Shown here: positions 45,262-53,352 of the stretch, piece by piece
How positions within the stretch are numbered: the first letter of the stretch is position 1
How the letters are laid out: each line of letters starts with the position of its first letter
Source: AP-15 sp963795485
GTDB lineage: Bacteria; Pseudomonadota; Alphaproteobacteria; ATCC43930; CGMCC-115725
Assembly (NCBI GenBank): GCA_963795485.1
Contig: CAWCIL010000008.1
Coordinates: 186,001 to 250,000, forward strand
Reading direction: 5' to 3'
DNA: 64,000 bases
Position numbers and translations under genes: made by a program
Notes under the pieces: model-generated
The model's input: only the letters and a program-made list of their open reading frames with translations
What the model was told of the DNA's origin: nothing
Databases searched by the model: none

Positions 45262-46171
45262 AGGGGGTCTCGGCCAGGGCCCGGATCGCTCGCAACTTTT
45301 GGTGATGGATGGCGAGGTCGAGATTGTCGATGGTCGCGGCCCGCATCCGCGAGACGCCGTCGACCGCCGGGCCGTCGGCGAGCATGGCTTCGAGCACCCG
45401 GCGATCGAGCCCCTCGTCGAGGCATCCGATCAGCGACCCGCGCCAATCCGGGCGAAGACACGCGAGCGCACCGAGCAATCCATAAGCACCCCAATGCGAG
45501 ACGCCCGCGACGATCAGATGCCGCGTCGGAGTCACGCAGGCGATCAACTCGCCATGCGCAACGTTCTGCGCGATCAGGCTGCGCGGCAGGGCGCCCATGC
45601 CGATCTCGTTGCCGCCGTCGCCGATCGCGATCGTGTCCCACGGCCCGGCCGCGAACAAATCGTCGAGCGGCGCCGTATGCGCGCTGATGTCATGGCCGCG
45701 CATGTTTCGCGGCGCGCCGTCGGCGCTGCGACCGCAGCGTTCGATCGAGATCGCATGGGTAATCCCGGCATCACGCCAGGTCTCGATCAGCGGGATCAGC
45801 GGCGGCCCAATGGCAATCGCGTCGACCGGCACCTCGGCGGCGCCGGCAGCGGCGAGGGCGACTTCGCAGGCGTTGCGGCACGGCTCATCGGTCGCCAGCC
45901 GGCACGGGATGCCGATCGCGGCAAGTCCGTTGGCCAGCAGCGCCGCGCCGACGGGTCCATCGGTTTCAGCTGCCGGCGGCGAGCCTGACGGCACATAAAA
46001 GCCGGTGATCAGCCCGACCCGGCACGGCTTCGCCGAGGCCAGCACCGTAGCGGCGCCGCGTAATCCGCCCCGAGCGGCCGCGTACAAGGCGTCGATGTTT
46101 CGTCCGACATCGGTCTGGATCATGCGCTCGATCCGGTCGACGAGCGAACCCGGATCGGCTCCCGCCGCCAT
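45251..46171 (-). CDS. DUF4392 D-glutamate cyclase-like protein
   Basis: A 306-residue protein of the DUF4392 family, the C-terminal half of the eukaryotic D-glutamate cyclase (DGLUCY), which turns D-glutamate into 5-oxo-D-proline. Conserved blocks are VGLITGFYVPSGSPPAAETD, AIGIPCRLATDE, ISIERCGRSADGAPRNMRG and IAIGDGGNEIGMG (with metal-binding-type acidic residues), then SHWGAYGLLGAL. It is downstream of a DUF1445 gene (13 bases) and overlaps murL by 11 bases. The ATG at 46171 is preferred; a TTG three codons earlier is possible. It probably clears D-glutamate released during wall recycling. Confidence 0.8.
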   Translation of the reverse strand: MAAGADPGSLVDRIERMIQTDVGRNIDALYAAARGGLRGAATVLASAKPCRVGLITGFYVPSGSPPAAETDGPVGAALLANGLAAIGIPCRLATDEPCRNACEVALAAAGAAEVPVDAIAIGPPLIPLIETWRDAGITHAISIERCGRSADGAPRNMRGHDISAHTAPLDDLFAAGPWDTIAIGDGGNEIGMGALPRSLIAQNVAHGELIACVTPTRHLIVAGVSHWGAYGLLGALACLRPDWRGSLIGCLDEGLDRRVLEAMLADGPAVDGVSRMRAATIDNLDLAIHHQKLRAIRALAETPYEA

Positions 46172-46184
46172 AGCGAGCAAACCG

Positions 46185-46985
46185 TTACAGACTCGCCAGC
46201 TTGGTATTGAGCAGGTCGGTGATCAGCATCGAGCCCGGCGCATGGGTGATGCAGAAATCGGGACGAGCCTCGGCAATCACCGCCTGCGGAGTGACGCCGC
46301 ACGCCCAGAACACCGGCAATTCACCGCTGCCGACCGGGACGCTGTCGCCGTAATCGGGTCTGGTCAGATCCTCGATGCCGATCGCCGCGGGCAGCCCGAT
46401 ATGCACCGGCGCGCCGTGCACCGAGGGAAATCTCGAGGTGATCTGGACCGCCCGGATCGCATCGGCCGGCGCCAGCGGCCGCATCGAGACGACGAGCGGA
46501 CCGGCGAACGGTCCGGCCGGCCGGCAACGGATGCTAGTGCGGTACATCGGCACGTTCGATCTGCAGGTGATATGGCGCAGTTCGATCCCCTCCTCGACCA
46601 AAGCCTGCTCGAACGAAAACGAGCAACCGAGCGCGAAGCCGACCAGATCGTCGCGCCAGACATGAGACACGTCGAGCGGTTCCTCGACTAGCTCGCCCTG
46701 GCGCCAGACCCGGTATTTCGGCAGATCGGTGCGGATGTCGAGGTCCTCGCCCAGGCCCGGCAGGCAGGGATCGCCCGGCTCCGACACTGCCAGCACCGGG
46801 CAGGGCTTGGGGTTCGCCTGCGCGAAGCGCAGGAAGTCGTGCGCCAGCGCTTTCGGCAGGATCACCAGGTTTGCCTGGACATTGCCCGCCGCCAAGCCCG
46901 CCGTCGGCCCGGAAAACTCCCCGGTTCGAATGCGCCGCCGCTCGCGCCTACCGGCTTCGATACTGCGATCTGTCGCTGCGCTCAT
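46185..46985 (-). CDS. DUF1445 putative hydro-lyase (D-glutamate cyclase N-half homologue)
   Basis: A 266-residue protein of the UPF0317/DUF1445 family. The blocks RTGEFSGPTAGLAAGNVQAN, LVILPKALAHDFLRFAQANP, HVWRDDLVGFALGCSFSFEQ, RHITCRSNVPMYRTSIRC and ITHAPGSMLITDL are diagnostic. The family corresponds to the other half of eukaryotic DGLUCY, so here the fused protein is present as two adjacent genes. It is annotated as a hydro-lyase in databases without firm proof. The start at 46985 gives the family N-terminus. It is the first gene of the murL-murD2 operon; the 100 bases upstream show no clear promoter. Confidence 0.82.
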   Translation of the reverse strand: MSAATDRSIEAGRRERRRIRTGEFSGPTAGLAAGNVQANLVILPKALAHDFLRFAQANPKPCPVLAVSEPGDPCLPGLGEDLDIRTDLPKYRVWRQGELVEEPLDVSHVWRDDLVGFALGCSFSFEQALVEEGIELRHITCRSNVPMYRTSIRCRPAGPFAGPLVVSMRPLAPADAIRAVQITSRFPSVHGAPVHIGLPAAIGIEDLTRPDYGDSVPVGSGELPVFWACGVTPQAVIAEARPDFCITHAPGSMLITDLLNTKLASL

Positions 46986-47089
46986 CTGAAGATCCGTGTT
47001 CGGGTGACAGAATCTACCGCCGAGCGAGCGGCCCGTCAAAGCCTGGCCTCACCCGACTTCGCCTGCCTCACCCGGGATCTTCTCCGCCC

Positions 47090-47272
47090 CTAGTAATGGC
47101 CGAAATACCCGCCACCGCGCAGCAGCCATAGGATCACAAGGATCAGGATGATCGCCCCGAGCACGCCACCGATACCGTACCCGCCGCCGCGGCCGTAATA
47201 GCCGCCGCGATAATAGCCGAAGCCTCCACCAAACAGGATGATCAACAAAATAATTATCAGGATAAGACCCAT
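47090..47272 (-). CDS. Gly/Tyr-rich small membrane protein (DUF3309-like)
   Basis: A 60-residue protein with a hydrophobic start MGLILIIILLIILFGGGFGY, a Gly/Tyr/Arg-rich middle (YYRGGYYGRGGGYG) and a second hydrophobic helix ending LLRGGGYFGHY. The ATG at 47272 has GGAGG at a spacing of seven, so it is preferred over the ATG two codons earlier. It resembles small DUF3309-type membrane proteins of unknown function. It is monocistronic, with 104 bases to the D-glutamate operon. Confidence 0.6.
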   Translation of the reverse strand: MGLILIIILLIILFGGGFGYYRGGYYGRGGGYGIGGVLGAIILILVILWLLRGGGYFGHY

Positions 47273-47388
47273 TGTCATTCCTCCGTCGCAACGTCGCAAC
47301 CGACAGGTTCAGCCGGCATGATACCACGCCCGCTGGAAAGTTCACTGCGTGTTGACTAAATTATAGGCGCCAAACCAGCACAGGAGGA

Positions 47389-47616
47389 TTACCCGAACGG
47401 GTCCCGATACTCAAACGCTGTCACGGTCGCGGCCGGAGGATCGCGGACCGGCGGCGGCGGAGGCTCGACCGGCGGCACCGGCACCGGGTTCGGCGGTTCT
47501 TCGACCGGCCGCGGACGATCCGGATCGGGAGGCGGCTGCGGTGGCGTGCCGGGCGGAGGATGTGGCGTCGGGCCTTGTGCCAACGGGTCTTCGGCAGGGT
47601 CGGTGGTACGCGGCAT
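47389..47616 (-). CDS. proline-rich hypothetical protein
   Basis: A 75-residue protein that is more than one third proline, with PHPPPGTPPQPPPDPDRPRP, and negative charge, ending FEYRDPFG. It is probably unfolded. The ATG lies 14 bases after the glk stop in the same orientation, so it could be the last gene of the otsB-otsA-glk unit. Pro-rich, GC-rich frames can arise by chance, so coding status is uncertain. Confidence 0.4.
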   Translation of the reverse strand: MPRTTDPAEDPLAQGPTPHPPPGTPPQPPPDPDRPRPVEEPPNPVPVPPVEPPPPPVRDPPAATVTAFEYRDPFG

Positions 47617-47630
47617 ACTTCTGAGCGCCC

Positions 47631-48641
47631 TTAGCCCGCAAGCAGCGCGGCGCAGCCGAGAAACGCCGCTAAATTATGGGTCACGACATAGGTCGGAATC
47701 GCCGCGAGATAGGCTTCGAACCGCCCCTTGGCTTCAAAGCGGGCGCGAAACGGCGAAACGGCAAAAAAACGCCCCAACCGCGGCACGATCCCACCGGCGA
47801 TGTAGACCCCGCCGCGGGCGCCCAAGGTCAATGCCAGATTACCCGCCATCGTGCCCAGCATCGAACAGAACATGGTCGTCGCCTCAACGCATAGCGGATC
47901 TTCTCCACGCATGCCGAGATCGGTGATCTGCGCCGCAGTATAGCCGCGCGACAGGATCCCGTCGATTTCGGCCAAGGTATTGTAGAGATTTGTAATCCCC
48001 GGCCCTGACAGTACCCGCTCGGCCGAAACATGGTCGAAATGCCGGCGCATACGATCGAGGACGGCACTTTCTCGGTCGGTCGCAGGTGCCATCGTCGCAT
48101 GGCCGCCTTCAGCGGTCAGAGCGATCCAGCCGCTGGCGCAGGCGACGAGCCCCGAAACTCCGAGCCCTGAGCCCGGCCCTAGCACCGCCAGCGGCGCGCC
48201 CGGCGCCGCCGTTCCTGCGCCGACCTCTCTGCGATCATCCGGCCCTAGTCGGGGGAGCGCCAGCGCCTGCGCGGTGAAGTCGTTGATCACCTCAAACCGG
48301 TGTAATCCGAACCGCGACTTCAACGCGACGATCGAGAAGCTCCAGGGATGATTGGTCATCGACACTCGGTCGCCGGTGATCGCTGAAGCTATGGCGATCG
48401 CGGCTTTGCGAGGCATCGGCCATTCGCCGCGACCGGCGAGGTAATCAGTGAGGGCGTCTTCGATCGTCGGATAATGCTCGATCGCGTAGCTGCGCCAATG
48501 CAGGATCTCTGCGGTCGGAGAAACGAGACCGAAGCGGGCATTGGTGCCGCCGATGTCGCCGACCAGCCAAGTTTCCGCAACGGGCCTCGGTCCTGAACCG
48601 CCCGGCAGGCCAGCGCCCGGCAGGCCGCCCGCCGCCGTCAC
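47631..48641 (-). CDS. glk: glucokinase
   Basis: A 336-residue glucokinase of the bacterial Glk (ROK-distant) type: WLVGDIGGTNARFGLV is the phosphate-1 motif, EVINDFTAQALALPRLG has the catalytic aspartate, LGPGSGLGVS binds ATP, and YIAGGIVPRLGRFF is the adenosine motif. It makes glucose-6-phosphate, an OtsA substrate. It starts with GTG overlapping the otsA stop (GTGA), so it is translationally coupled. The N-terminal 20 residues are Gly/Pro-rich and might be shorter if an internal start is used. Confidence 0.87.
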   Translation of the reverse strand: MTAAGGLPGAGLPGGSGPRPVAETWLVGDIGGTNARFGLVSPTAEILHWRSYAIEHYPTIEDALTDYLAGRGEWPMPRKAAIAIASAITGDRVSMTNHPWSFSIVALKSRFGLHRFEVINDFTAQALALPRLGPDDRREVGAGTAAPGAPLAVLGPGSGLGVSGLVACASGWIALTAEGGHATMAPATDRESAVLDRMRRHFDHVSAERVLSGPGITNLYNTLAEIDGILSRGYTAAQITDLGMRGEDPLCVEATTMFCSMLGTMAGNLALTLGARGGVYIAGGIVPRLGRFFAVSPFRARFEAKGRFEAYLAAIPTYVVTHNLAAFLGCAALLAG

Positions 48642-50110
48642 CGCCGTTCGCCGCTCGCCGTCAGGGCGGCGACAAAGCTCTCGCGCCACCGGGTGACGTC
48701 GTTGTGTTCGATGGTCGCCATCATCGCCGTCCACCGCTCCTTGCGTTCGCCCAGCGACATGGTCAGCCCTTGCCGGATGGCCTCCGCCATGCCCTCGATA
48801 TCATGCGGGTTGACCAGCACCGCCTCTCCCAGCTCCTGCGCCGCGCCGGCGAAGCAGGACAGCACCAGTACCCCCGGGTCCGCCGCCGGCTGCGAGGCAA
48901 CATACTCCTTCGCAACCAAATTCATGCCGTCGCGCAACGGCGTCACCAATCCGATTCAACTCGCTCGAAAGAACCCAGTCAGAACCCGGTGGTCGAAGCT
49001 CTTATTGATGTAGCGCAGCGGCGTCCAATCGAATTCGCCGTAACGGCTGTTGATGTTGCCGGCCGAGGCGGCGAGGGTGCGGCGGATCTGCCGATACTCA
49101 GGAACCTCCGAGCGCGAGGGCGGAGCGATCTGCATGAAAACGATGCGGCCCCGCGTATCGGGGCAGCTTTCGAGCAATTTGGCAAAGGCTTGGAACCGGG
49201 CCGGCAGACCCTTTGAATAGTCGAGCCGATCGACTCCGATCATCAATGTGCGCTCGCCGAGGCTCTGCCCGAGCCGTCGCATCTGCCGGGTTCCGTCGGC
49301 CGCCGCTGCCTGCGCCGCGACAGCGCCGGTGTCGATCCCGATCGGAAAGACCTGGGCCCGCACGATCCGGCCGAAAGCCCGTAGCACGCCGTGCCCGAAA
49401 TCCTCCGCCCCGGCCCAGCGGATCAGATAATCGCAAAAACCATGGAGGTCCGACTTGGTCTGGAAGCCAACGAGGTCGTAGGCGCACAGTGCTTCGACGA
49501 GATCGCGATGGCTGGGCAGCACCCGCAGCAGCTCTGCCGGGGGAAACGGCGTGTGCAGGAAAAAGCCAATCGGCTGGCTGCAGTCGAGCCGGCGCAGTTC
49601 GCGTGCGAGCGGAATCAGGTGATAGTCGTGCACCCAGATCAAATCCTGCGACCGCAACATCGGTGACAATGCGCGCGCGAACATGCGGTTGACCCGCAGA
49701 TAACCCGCCAAGTCGCGCCGCGAATATTCGACCAGCGAACCGCGGAAATGAAACAGCGGCCAAAGCACTCGGTTGGCAAAGCCAAGATAATACTCGTCAA
49801 AATCGCGGCGCGAAAGGCCGAGCGTGGCGTAAGTGAGCGATCCGCGCTCGATCACCGCCGGATCGGCAGCAACCTCTTCCTCGACTTCTCCGTTCCAGCC
49901 GAACCAGATGCCGCCGCTGTTTTCAAGTGCGGCACGGATCGCGACCGCGAGACCGCCCGAATCGGGCTTCCCACCGTCGACCGCAACCCGATTGGAAACG
50001 ACGACTAACCGGCGATTCGCGCCCGCGTCGCATTGCAGGATCGGTTCGGTCCCCCAGGCCCGTACGGCCGCGCCGCGAACTCCCCTTGCCACCCCATCGC
50101 CCTGCATCAT
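48638..50110 (-). pseudogene. otsA: trehalose-6-phosphate synthase with in-frame stop
   Basis: A GT20 retaining glycosyltransferase that makes trehalose-6-phosphate from UDP-glucose and glucose-6-phosphate. Conserved blocks are RLVVVSNRVAVDGGKPDSGG, GIWFGWNG, LIWVHDYHLIPLARELR, IGFFLHTPFPPAELLRVLP, MIGVDRLDYSKGLPARFQAF and, after a TGA stop at 48956-48958, IGLVTPLRDGMNLVAKEYVA. The TGA stands where an arginine-like residue is expected (RAS-stop-IGLV), and the reading frame is otherwise unbroken, so it is a nonsense change of one base or a sequence error. The truncated 384-residue product would lack the UDP-glucose site. The ATG at 50110 follows GGGGAC. It lies between otsB and glk. Confidence 0.83.
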
Positions 50111-50180
50111 ATTTGTCCCCGCCTGTCGTTCCTTTACTGAACGCCGAAAATCGTTGAATGTTCCAGCAGAGGCTTGATTT

Positions 50181-50951
50181 CTAAGCCGACTTCTGGTTTC
50201 GCGCAAGCCAGGCATAGACCGCCGCGACCGAGGGCAGGGCATAGCGCGCACGTGTTTCGGCAGACCGTCCGACCCGGATCGCCACTCCTCCGCGGCGATC
50301 CATTTCGGCAAACCCGTCTTCGTCGGTCATATCGTCGCCGACAAAAACCGGACGCCGGCCGAGAAACGGCGGCTCGCTGAGAAAGGCAGCGATCGTTGTT
50401 CCCTTATCGACCCCGCGCGGCTGGAATTCGACGACCATCTTGCCGGGGATCAGCCGCAGCGCGGTGCCCGCCTGACGTTGCAATGCCGACGCCAAGGCGA
50501 GGATTTCGTCCTCCCGCTCCGGAGCCGCGCGGTAGTGCAACGCCATGGTCCCGTGCTTGTCCTCGAAAATGAGGCCGCTGCCGGTGCCGGCGAGCGCCGC
50601 GAGCGACGGCCGGATGCGGTCCAGGGCGGCTGCGGCGACAGCGTCGATGCGCGGGTCGAGAGAGCCGTCGGCCCGTCGCCGCTCGATGCCATGAAGGCCG
50701 GCGGCCGGCCCGCGCCACGGCTGGAACAGCACATCGATCTCATGCAGTGGGCGGCCGCTGACGAGCGCGACGGCACCGCCGCGCTGCAGCGCCGCCTGAC
50801 GGAGCAATGCCGGCAGTGCGGACGGGACCTGGACGCGATCGGGACGCTCGGCGATTTCCAGTAAGGTTCCGTCGATATCGAGAAACAGCGCCGAGCTCTC
50901 ATCGAGACGCGCCGGTGCCGGCAGGGACCCTCGAAGGTGTCCGATCGTCAA
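50181..50951 (-). CDS. otsB: trehalose-6-phosphate phosphatase
   Basis: A 256-residue HAD-superfamily phosphatase: ALFLDIDGTLLEIA has the DxD nucleophile, ALVSGRPLHEIDVLF motif II, GKMVVEFQPRGVDKGTTI the lysine, and VFVGDDMTDEDGFAEM motif III. It removes phosphate from trehalose-6-phosphate. The start is uncertain. I chose TTG at 50951, preceded by AAGGGACGG, which gives the usual 20-25 residues before the DxD motif; a GTG at 50975 or TTG at 51029 are alternatives. It is the first gene of otsB-otsA-glk, 70 bases before otsA. Confidence 0.82.
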   Translation of the reverse strand: MTIGHLRGSLPAPARLDESSALFLDIDGTLLEIAERPDRVQVPSALPALLRQAALQRGGAVALVSGRPLHEIDVLFQPWRGPAAGLHGIERRRADGSLDPRIDAVAAAALDRIRPSLAALAGTGSGLIFEDKHGTMALHYRAAPEREDEILALASALQRQAGTALRLIPGKMVVEFQPRGVDKGTTIAAFLSEPPFLGRRPVFVGDDMTDEDGFAEMDRRGGVAIRVGRSAETRARYALPSVAAVYAWLARNQKSA

Positions 50952-51056
50952 AATTCCGTCCCTTGTGCGTTGCACATGAAGCCACCGTCGAGCGTAGCCT
51001 AACTCCCTGATCTGGCCTAGAATCTCCAACGATGCCAGGCCTTTCGAAAAACCGGC

Positions 51057-51084
51057 TTGACATCGCGGCGAAACGCATTAGATT
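51057..51084 (+). promoter_or_regulatory. promoter of the small RNA gene
   Basis: TTGACA (51057-51062), a 16-base spacer and TAGATT (51079-51084) form a near-consensus sigma70 promoter. It points into a non-coding stretch that ends with a strong terminator. Confidence 0.65.
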
Positions 51085-51090
51085 GTGCAG

Positions 51091-51184
51091 TGCGGTAACG
51101 ATCGCTGGTTGTGGTCTTGCCGTACGTCTTCTAGGCGTTTCCTCCCTAAACTTGGGCCGCGCTGAGTTGCGGCCCAATTTTTTT
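51091..51184 (+). ncRNA. small RNA, suhB/alpha-r8 (MmgR)-like
   Basis: A non-coding gene of about 94 nucleotides between otsB and phhA, with its own promoter and intrinsic terminator. The body contains GGTAACGATCGCTGGTTGTGG, which resembles the start of the alphaproteobacterial suhB/alpha-r8 RNA group. It also has a CU-rich, anti-Shine-Dalgarno-like TTTCCTCCC (51138-51146) just before the terminator stem. Family membership is from memory of consensus features and is not verified. The unpaired CCTCCC suggests pairing with ribosome-binding sites of target mRNAs. Confidence 0.65.
51152..51184 (+). terminator. intrinsic terminator of the small RNA
   Basis: Perfect nine-base stem TTGGGCCGC/GCGGCCCAA (51152-51160, 51169-51177) with an eight-base loop, followed by seven T. 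It terminates plus-strand transcription, away from phhA, whose stop is at 51187 on the other strand. Confidence 0.85.
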
Positions 51185-51186
51185 GC

Positions 51187-52011
51187 TCACTCCAGCAAAC
51201 CGGGGGCGAACTGCTGTTCCCCGGACATCACCGAATTGGCCTCGAGGTCGGGCAATGCCGCGAGTTCACGGTAGATCGGAGCGAAATCGGGCCGGGTCGC
51301 CTCGAACAGCTGCGCGAAATCGTCGATGACGAAATAGGTTTCCTGAAACCGGTCGATGCGATAGCGCGTGCGCATCACCCGGCGCAGATCGAACCCCAAC
51401 CGCAGAGGATGCGGGTCGTCGAGGCAGTAGAGCGACTCGCTGGCTGACGACAAAATCCCCGAGCCGTAGATCCGCAGGCCCGCCGGGGTCGAGAGCAGCC
51501 CGAACTCGACCGTGTACCAATAGAGCCGGGCCAAGCGCTGCAGATGCCCCAAGCTCTGCGCCTCCAGCCCGCCCTCGCCATATGCTTGCAGATAATCGGC
51601 GAAAAGCGGACTCATCAACAGCGGCACATGGCCGCAAATGTCGTGAAAAACGTCGGGCTCCTGAAGGTAGTCGAGCTGGTCGCGTCGCCGGATGAAGCAA
51701 GTTGACGGAAACCGGCGTTGTGCCAAATGGGCAAAGAACACCGCATCCGGCACGAGGCCCGGCACCGCCACAATGCGCCATCCGGTGGCGCGATCGAGGA
51801 CATCGCTGAGCCGGCGAAAATCCGGGATGCCGCCCGCGGCGACGCGGAGCGCTCCAAGCCCGTCGAGATATTCGTCGCAGGCTCGTCCGACCAACAGCTT
51901 CTGCTGGCGCTCGAACAGCAGTCGCCAGACCGCGTGCTGCTCCGCGCCGTAGGCCTGCCAATCCTGCTCGATCGCGAAATCCGGAGCCATCTCCGGCTCG
52001 ATCTTGCTCAT
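51187..52011 (-). CDS. phhA: phenylalanine 4-monooxygenase
   Basis: A 274-residue tetrahydropterin-dependent hydroxylase. FHDICGHVPLLMSP contains the two iron-ligand histidines, and YWYTVEFGLL the glutamate ligand. FIRRRDQLDYLQEPD and IYGSGILSSASESLY are pterin and substrate-pocket segments. It converts phenylalanine to tyrosine, the entry to tyrosine breakdown. fahA, the last enzyme of that route, is 2.6 kb upstream. It follows an N-formylglutamate amidohydrolase-like gene by 84 bases on the same strand. No pterin dehydratase (phhB) is seen nearby. Confidence 0.9.
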   Translation of the reverse strand: MSKIEPEMAPDFAIEQDWQAYGAEQHAVWRLLFERQQKLLVGRACDEYLDGLGALRVAAGGIPDFRRLSDVLDRATGWRIVAVPGLVPDAVFFAHLAQRRFPSTCFIRRRDQLDYLQEPDVFHDICGHVPLLMSPLFADYLQAYGEGGLEAQSLGHLQRLARLYWYTVEFGLLSTPAGLRIYGSGILSSASESLYCLDDPHPLRLGFDLRRVMRTRYRIDRFQETYFVIDDFAQLFEATRPDFAPIYRELAALPDLEANSVMSGEQQFAPGLLE

Positions 52012-52095
52012 CGGCCTCTCCGCGCCCGCCCCCTGTTCAAATGAGGATCGCCGGACGGCGTATCAATTGTCCGCCTGTCGAGGGCTGCCTCGGGC

Positions 52096-52968
52096 TTAGC
52101 CTGACGCGCCGGCCAGGCATTCCTGCACGGTCAGGCTCAGCCGATGGATCAGTTCGGCCATCTCTGCGGCGAGCCCCTCGAAACGGGGCCTTCGCCGGTA
52201 ATTGCGCTCGTTCATGTAGAGCGCTCGATTGATCTCGATCTGCAATGCATGGCGCCGCCGTTTCGGGTCGCCGTAGTGGTCGGTAGTGAATCCGCCCGCA
52301 TAGGGTGTATTGATCGCGACGACAAAGCCACGGCGAGCAAAAAACTGGCGTGCCGCCTCAAGGATTGCCGGGGCACAAGCCGCGCCGTGGCAATCGCCGA
52401 GAACGATATCGACTCCGTCCGCTCCGCAACCCGAGCCGGCGGCCGAGGGCATCGAATGGCAATCGATCAAGAGATAGCCGCCAAACTGCCCCTCGGTCTC
52501 CTCGACCAGCCCGCGCAGCACTCGGTGATAGGGACGATACAGGCCTTCGATGCGCCGCTGTGCCTCGGCAAAACACAGCTTCTTAGAGTAAATTTCCTCG
52601 CCGCTGGCGACGATCCTTGCGATCGTGCCCAAACCCATCCGCACCCGCGGCGAGCCGGCGTTGACGAACTCCGGCAACGGATCGGAGAACATTGCCGGAT
52701 CGAGCTCGTAAGCCTCGCGATTGACGTCGAGATAGGCACGCGGAAAACGTGCCGACAACAGCGGCGCACCGAGGTACGGAGCCGCCGCGAACAGCTCGTC
52801 GACAAAGCTGTCCTCCGATCGCCTCAGCGACACCGCATCGAGCCGTGAGGCGGCAACGAACTCGGCCGGATAGTTGGCGCCGCTGTGCGGCGAGGACAGG
52901 ACCAGCGGCAGCCTGTCCGAGCCCGGCCGCTGCAATTCGATCATCCTGCACGAAAGCTCGCCATCCAT
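52096..52968 (-). CDS. N-formylglutamate amidohydrolase-family protein
   Basis: A 290-residue metallohydrolase of the HutG/PF05013 family. LVLSSPHSGANYPAEFV has a metal-binding histidine, ARFPRAYLDVNREAYELDPA is conserved, YLLIDCHSMPS holds further metal ligands, and NTPYAGGFTTDHYGDP and HALQIEINRALYMNE close the site. True HutG removes formate from N-formylglutamate in histidine degradation, but no other hut gene is nearby, so another N-acyl amino acid is possible. It is probably co-transcribed with phhA. Confidence 0.8.
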   Translation of the reverse strand: MDGELSCRMIELQRPGSDRLPLVLSSPHSGANYPAEFVAASRLDAVSLRRSEDSFVDELFAAAPYLGAPLLSARFPRAYLDVNREAYELDPAMFSDPLPEFVNAGSPRVRMGLGTIARIVASGEEIYSKKLCFAEAQRRIEGLYRPYHRVLRGLVEETEGQFGGYLLIDCHSMPSAAGSGCGADGVDIVLGDCHGAACAPAILEAARQFFARRGFVVAINTPYAGGFTTDHYGDPKRRRHALQIEINRALYMNERNYRRRPRFEGLAAEMAELIHRLSLTVQECLAGASG

Positions 52969-53083
52969 GGCCCGAGCTTAGTTCGCGCCTGCAGGGCTGT
53001 CATTAGCGCGAAGCCCTCGGCCGCCATGAATTTCTGCGCAAAGCCGGCAACTCGCGCTGGCCGGATTGCGTGGCTCACAACGT

Positions 53084-53121
53084 GTCTTCAGGGCAACTCG
53101 TTGTCTTCAGGGCGACTCGTA
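53084..53121. repeat. 19-bp tandem duplication
   Basis: Two adjacent copies of GTCTTCAGGGC-R-ACTCGT-W with two differences, in the 254-base gap between the hutG-like gene and the 41-aa gene. Nothing else was recognised in that gap. Confidence 0.5.
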
Positions 53122-53223
53122 GTCGAACCCGACTGCAGCAACCTTGCTGATGGACGGGACCTCATGCCTGAAACCAGAAAGCGGCGGAGATCGTCGCCGG
53201 CACCAGCGCCCGGCGGCGAAGGG

Positions 53224-53349
53224 CTACCAGAGTGGATAGATGTTCTTGGTTTCCTCTTCGGACCTGCGGCGCCGCGATCGACGCACGCGGGAAACGGCGC
53301 CCGTGCCGAAAACGGCTAGCATCAGGGCCAATAAGATCCAAAACTCCAT
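53224..53349 (-). CDS. 41-residue membrane microprotein
   Basis: A short frame, MEFWILLALMLAVFGTGAVS followed by an Arg-rich stretch (RVRRSRRRRSEEE) and KNIYPLW. One transmembrane helix with a strongly basic flank fits a real membrane microprotein. GAGG lies seven bases before the ATG, and the ATG stands three bases after the stop codon of the SGNH hydrolase, so it would be translated from the same mRNA. No family is recognised. The hydrophobic-then-basic layout and the ribosome site argue against chance, but there is no homology evidence here. Confidence 0.55.
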   Translation of the reverse strand: MEFWILLALMLAVFGTGAVSRVRRSRRRRSEEETKNIYPLW

Positions 53350-53352
53350 GAG

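Noticed and set aside
48956..48958. Selenocysteine or readthrough at the otsA TGA
   Set aside because: OtsA is not a selenoprotein family, the position is not catalytic cysteine, and no SECIS-like hairpin was seen directly after the codon.
51032..51274. 80-codon plus-strand frame over the small RNA
   Set aside because: It runs through the RNA promoter, the perfect terminator stem and the phhA 3' end, so it cannot be a normal gene.
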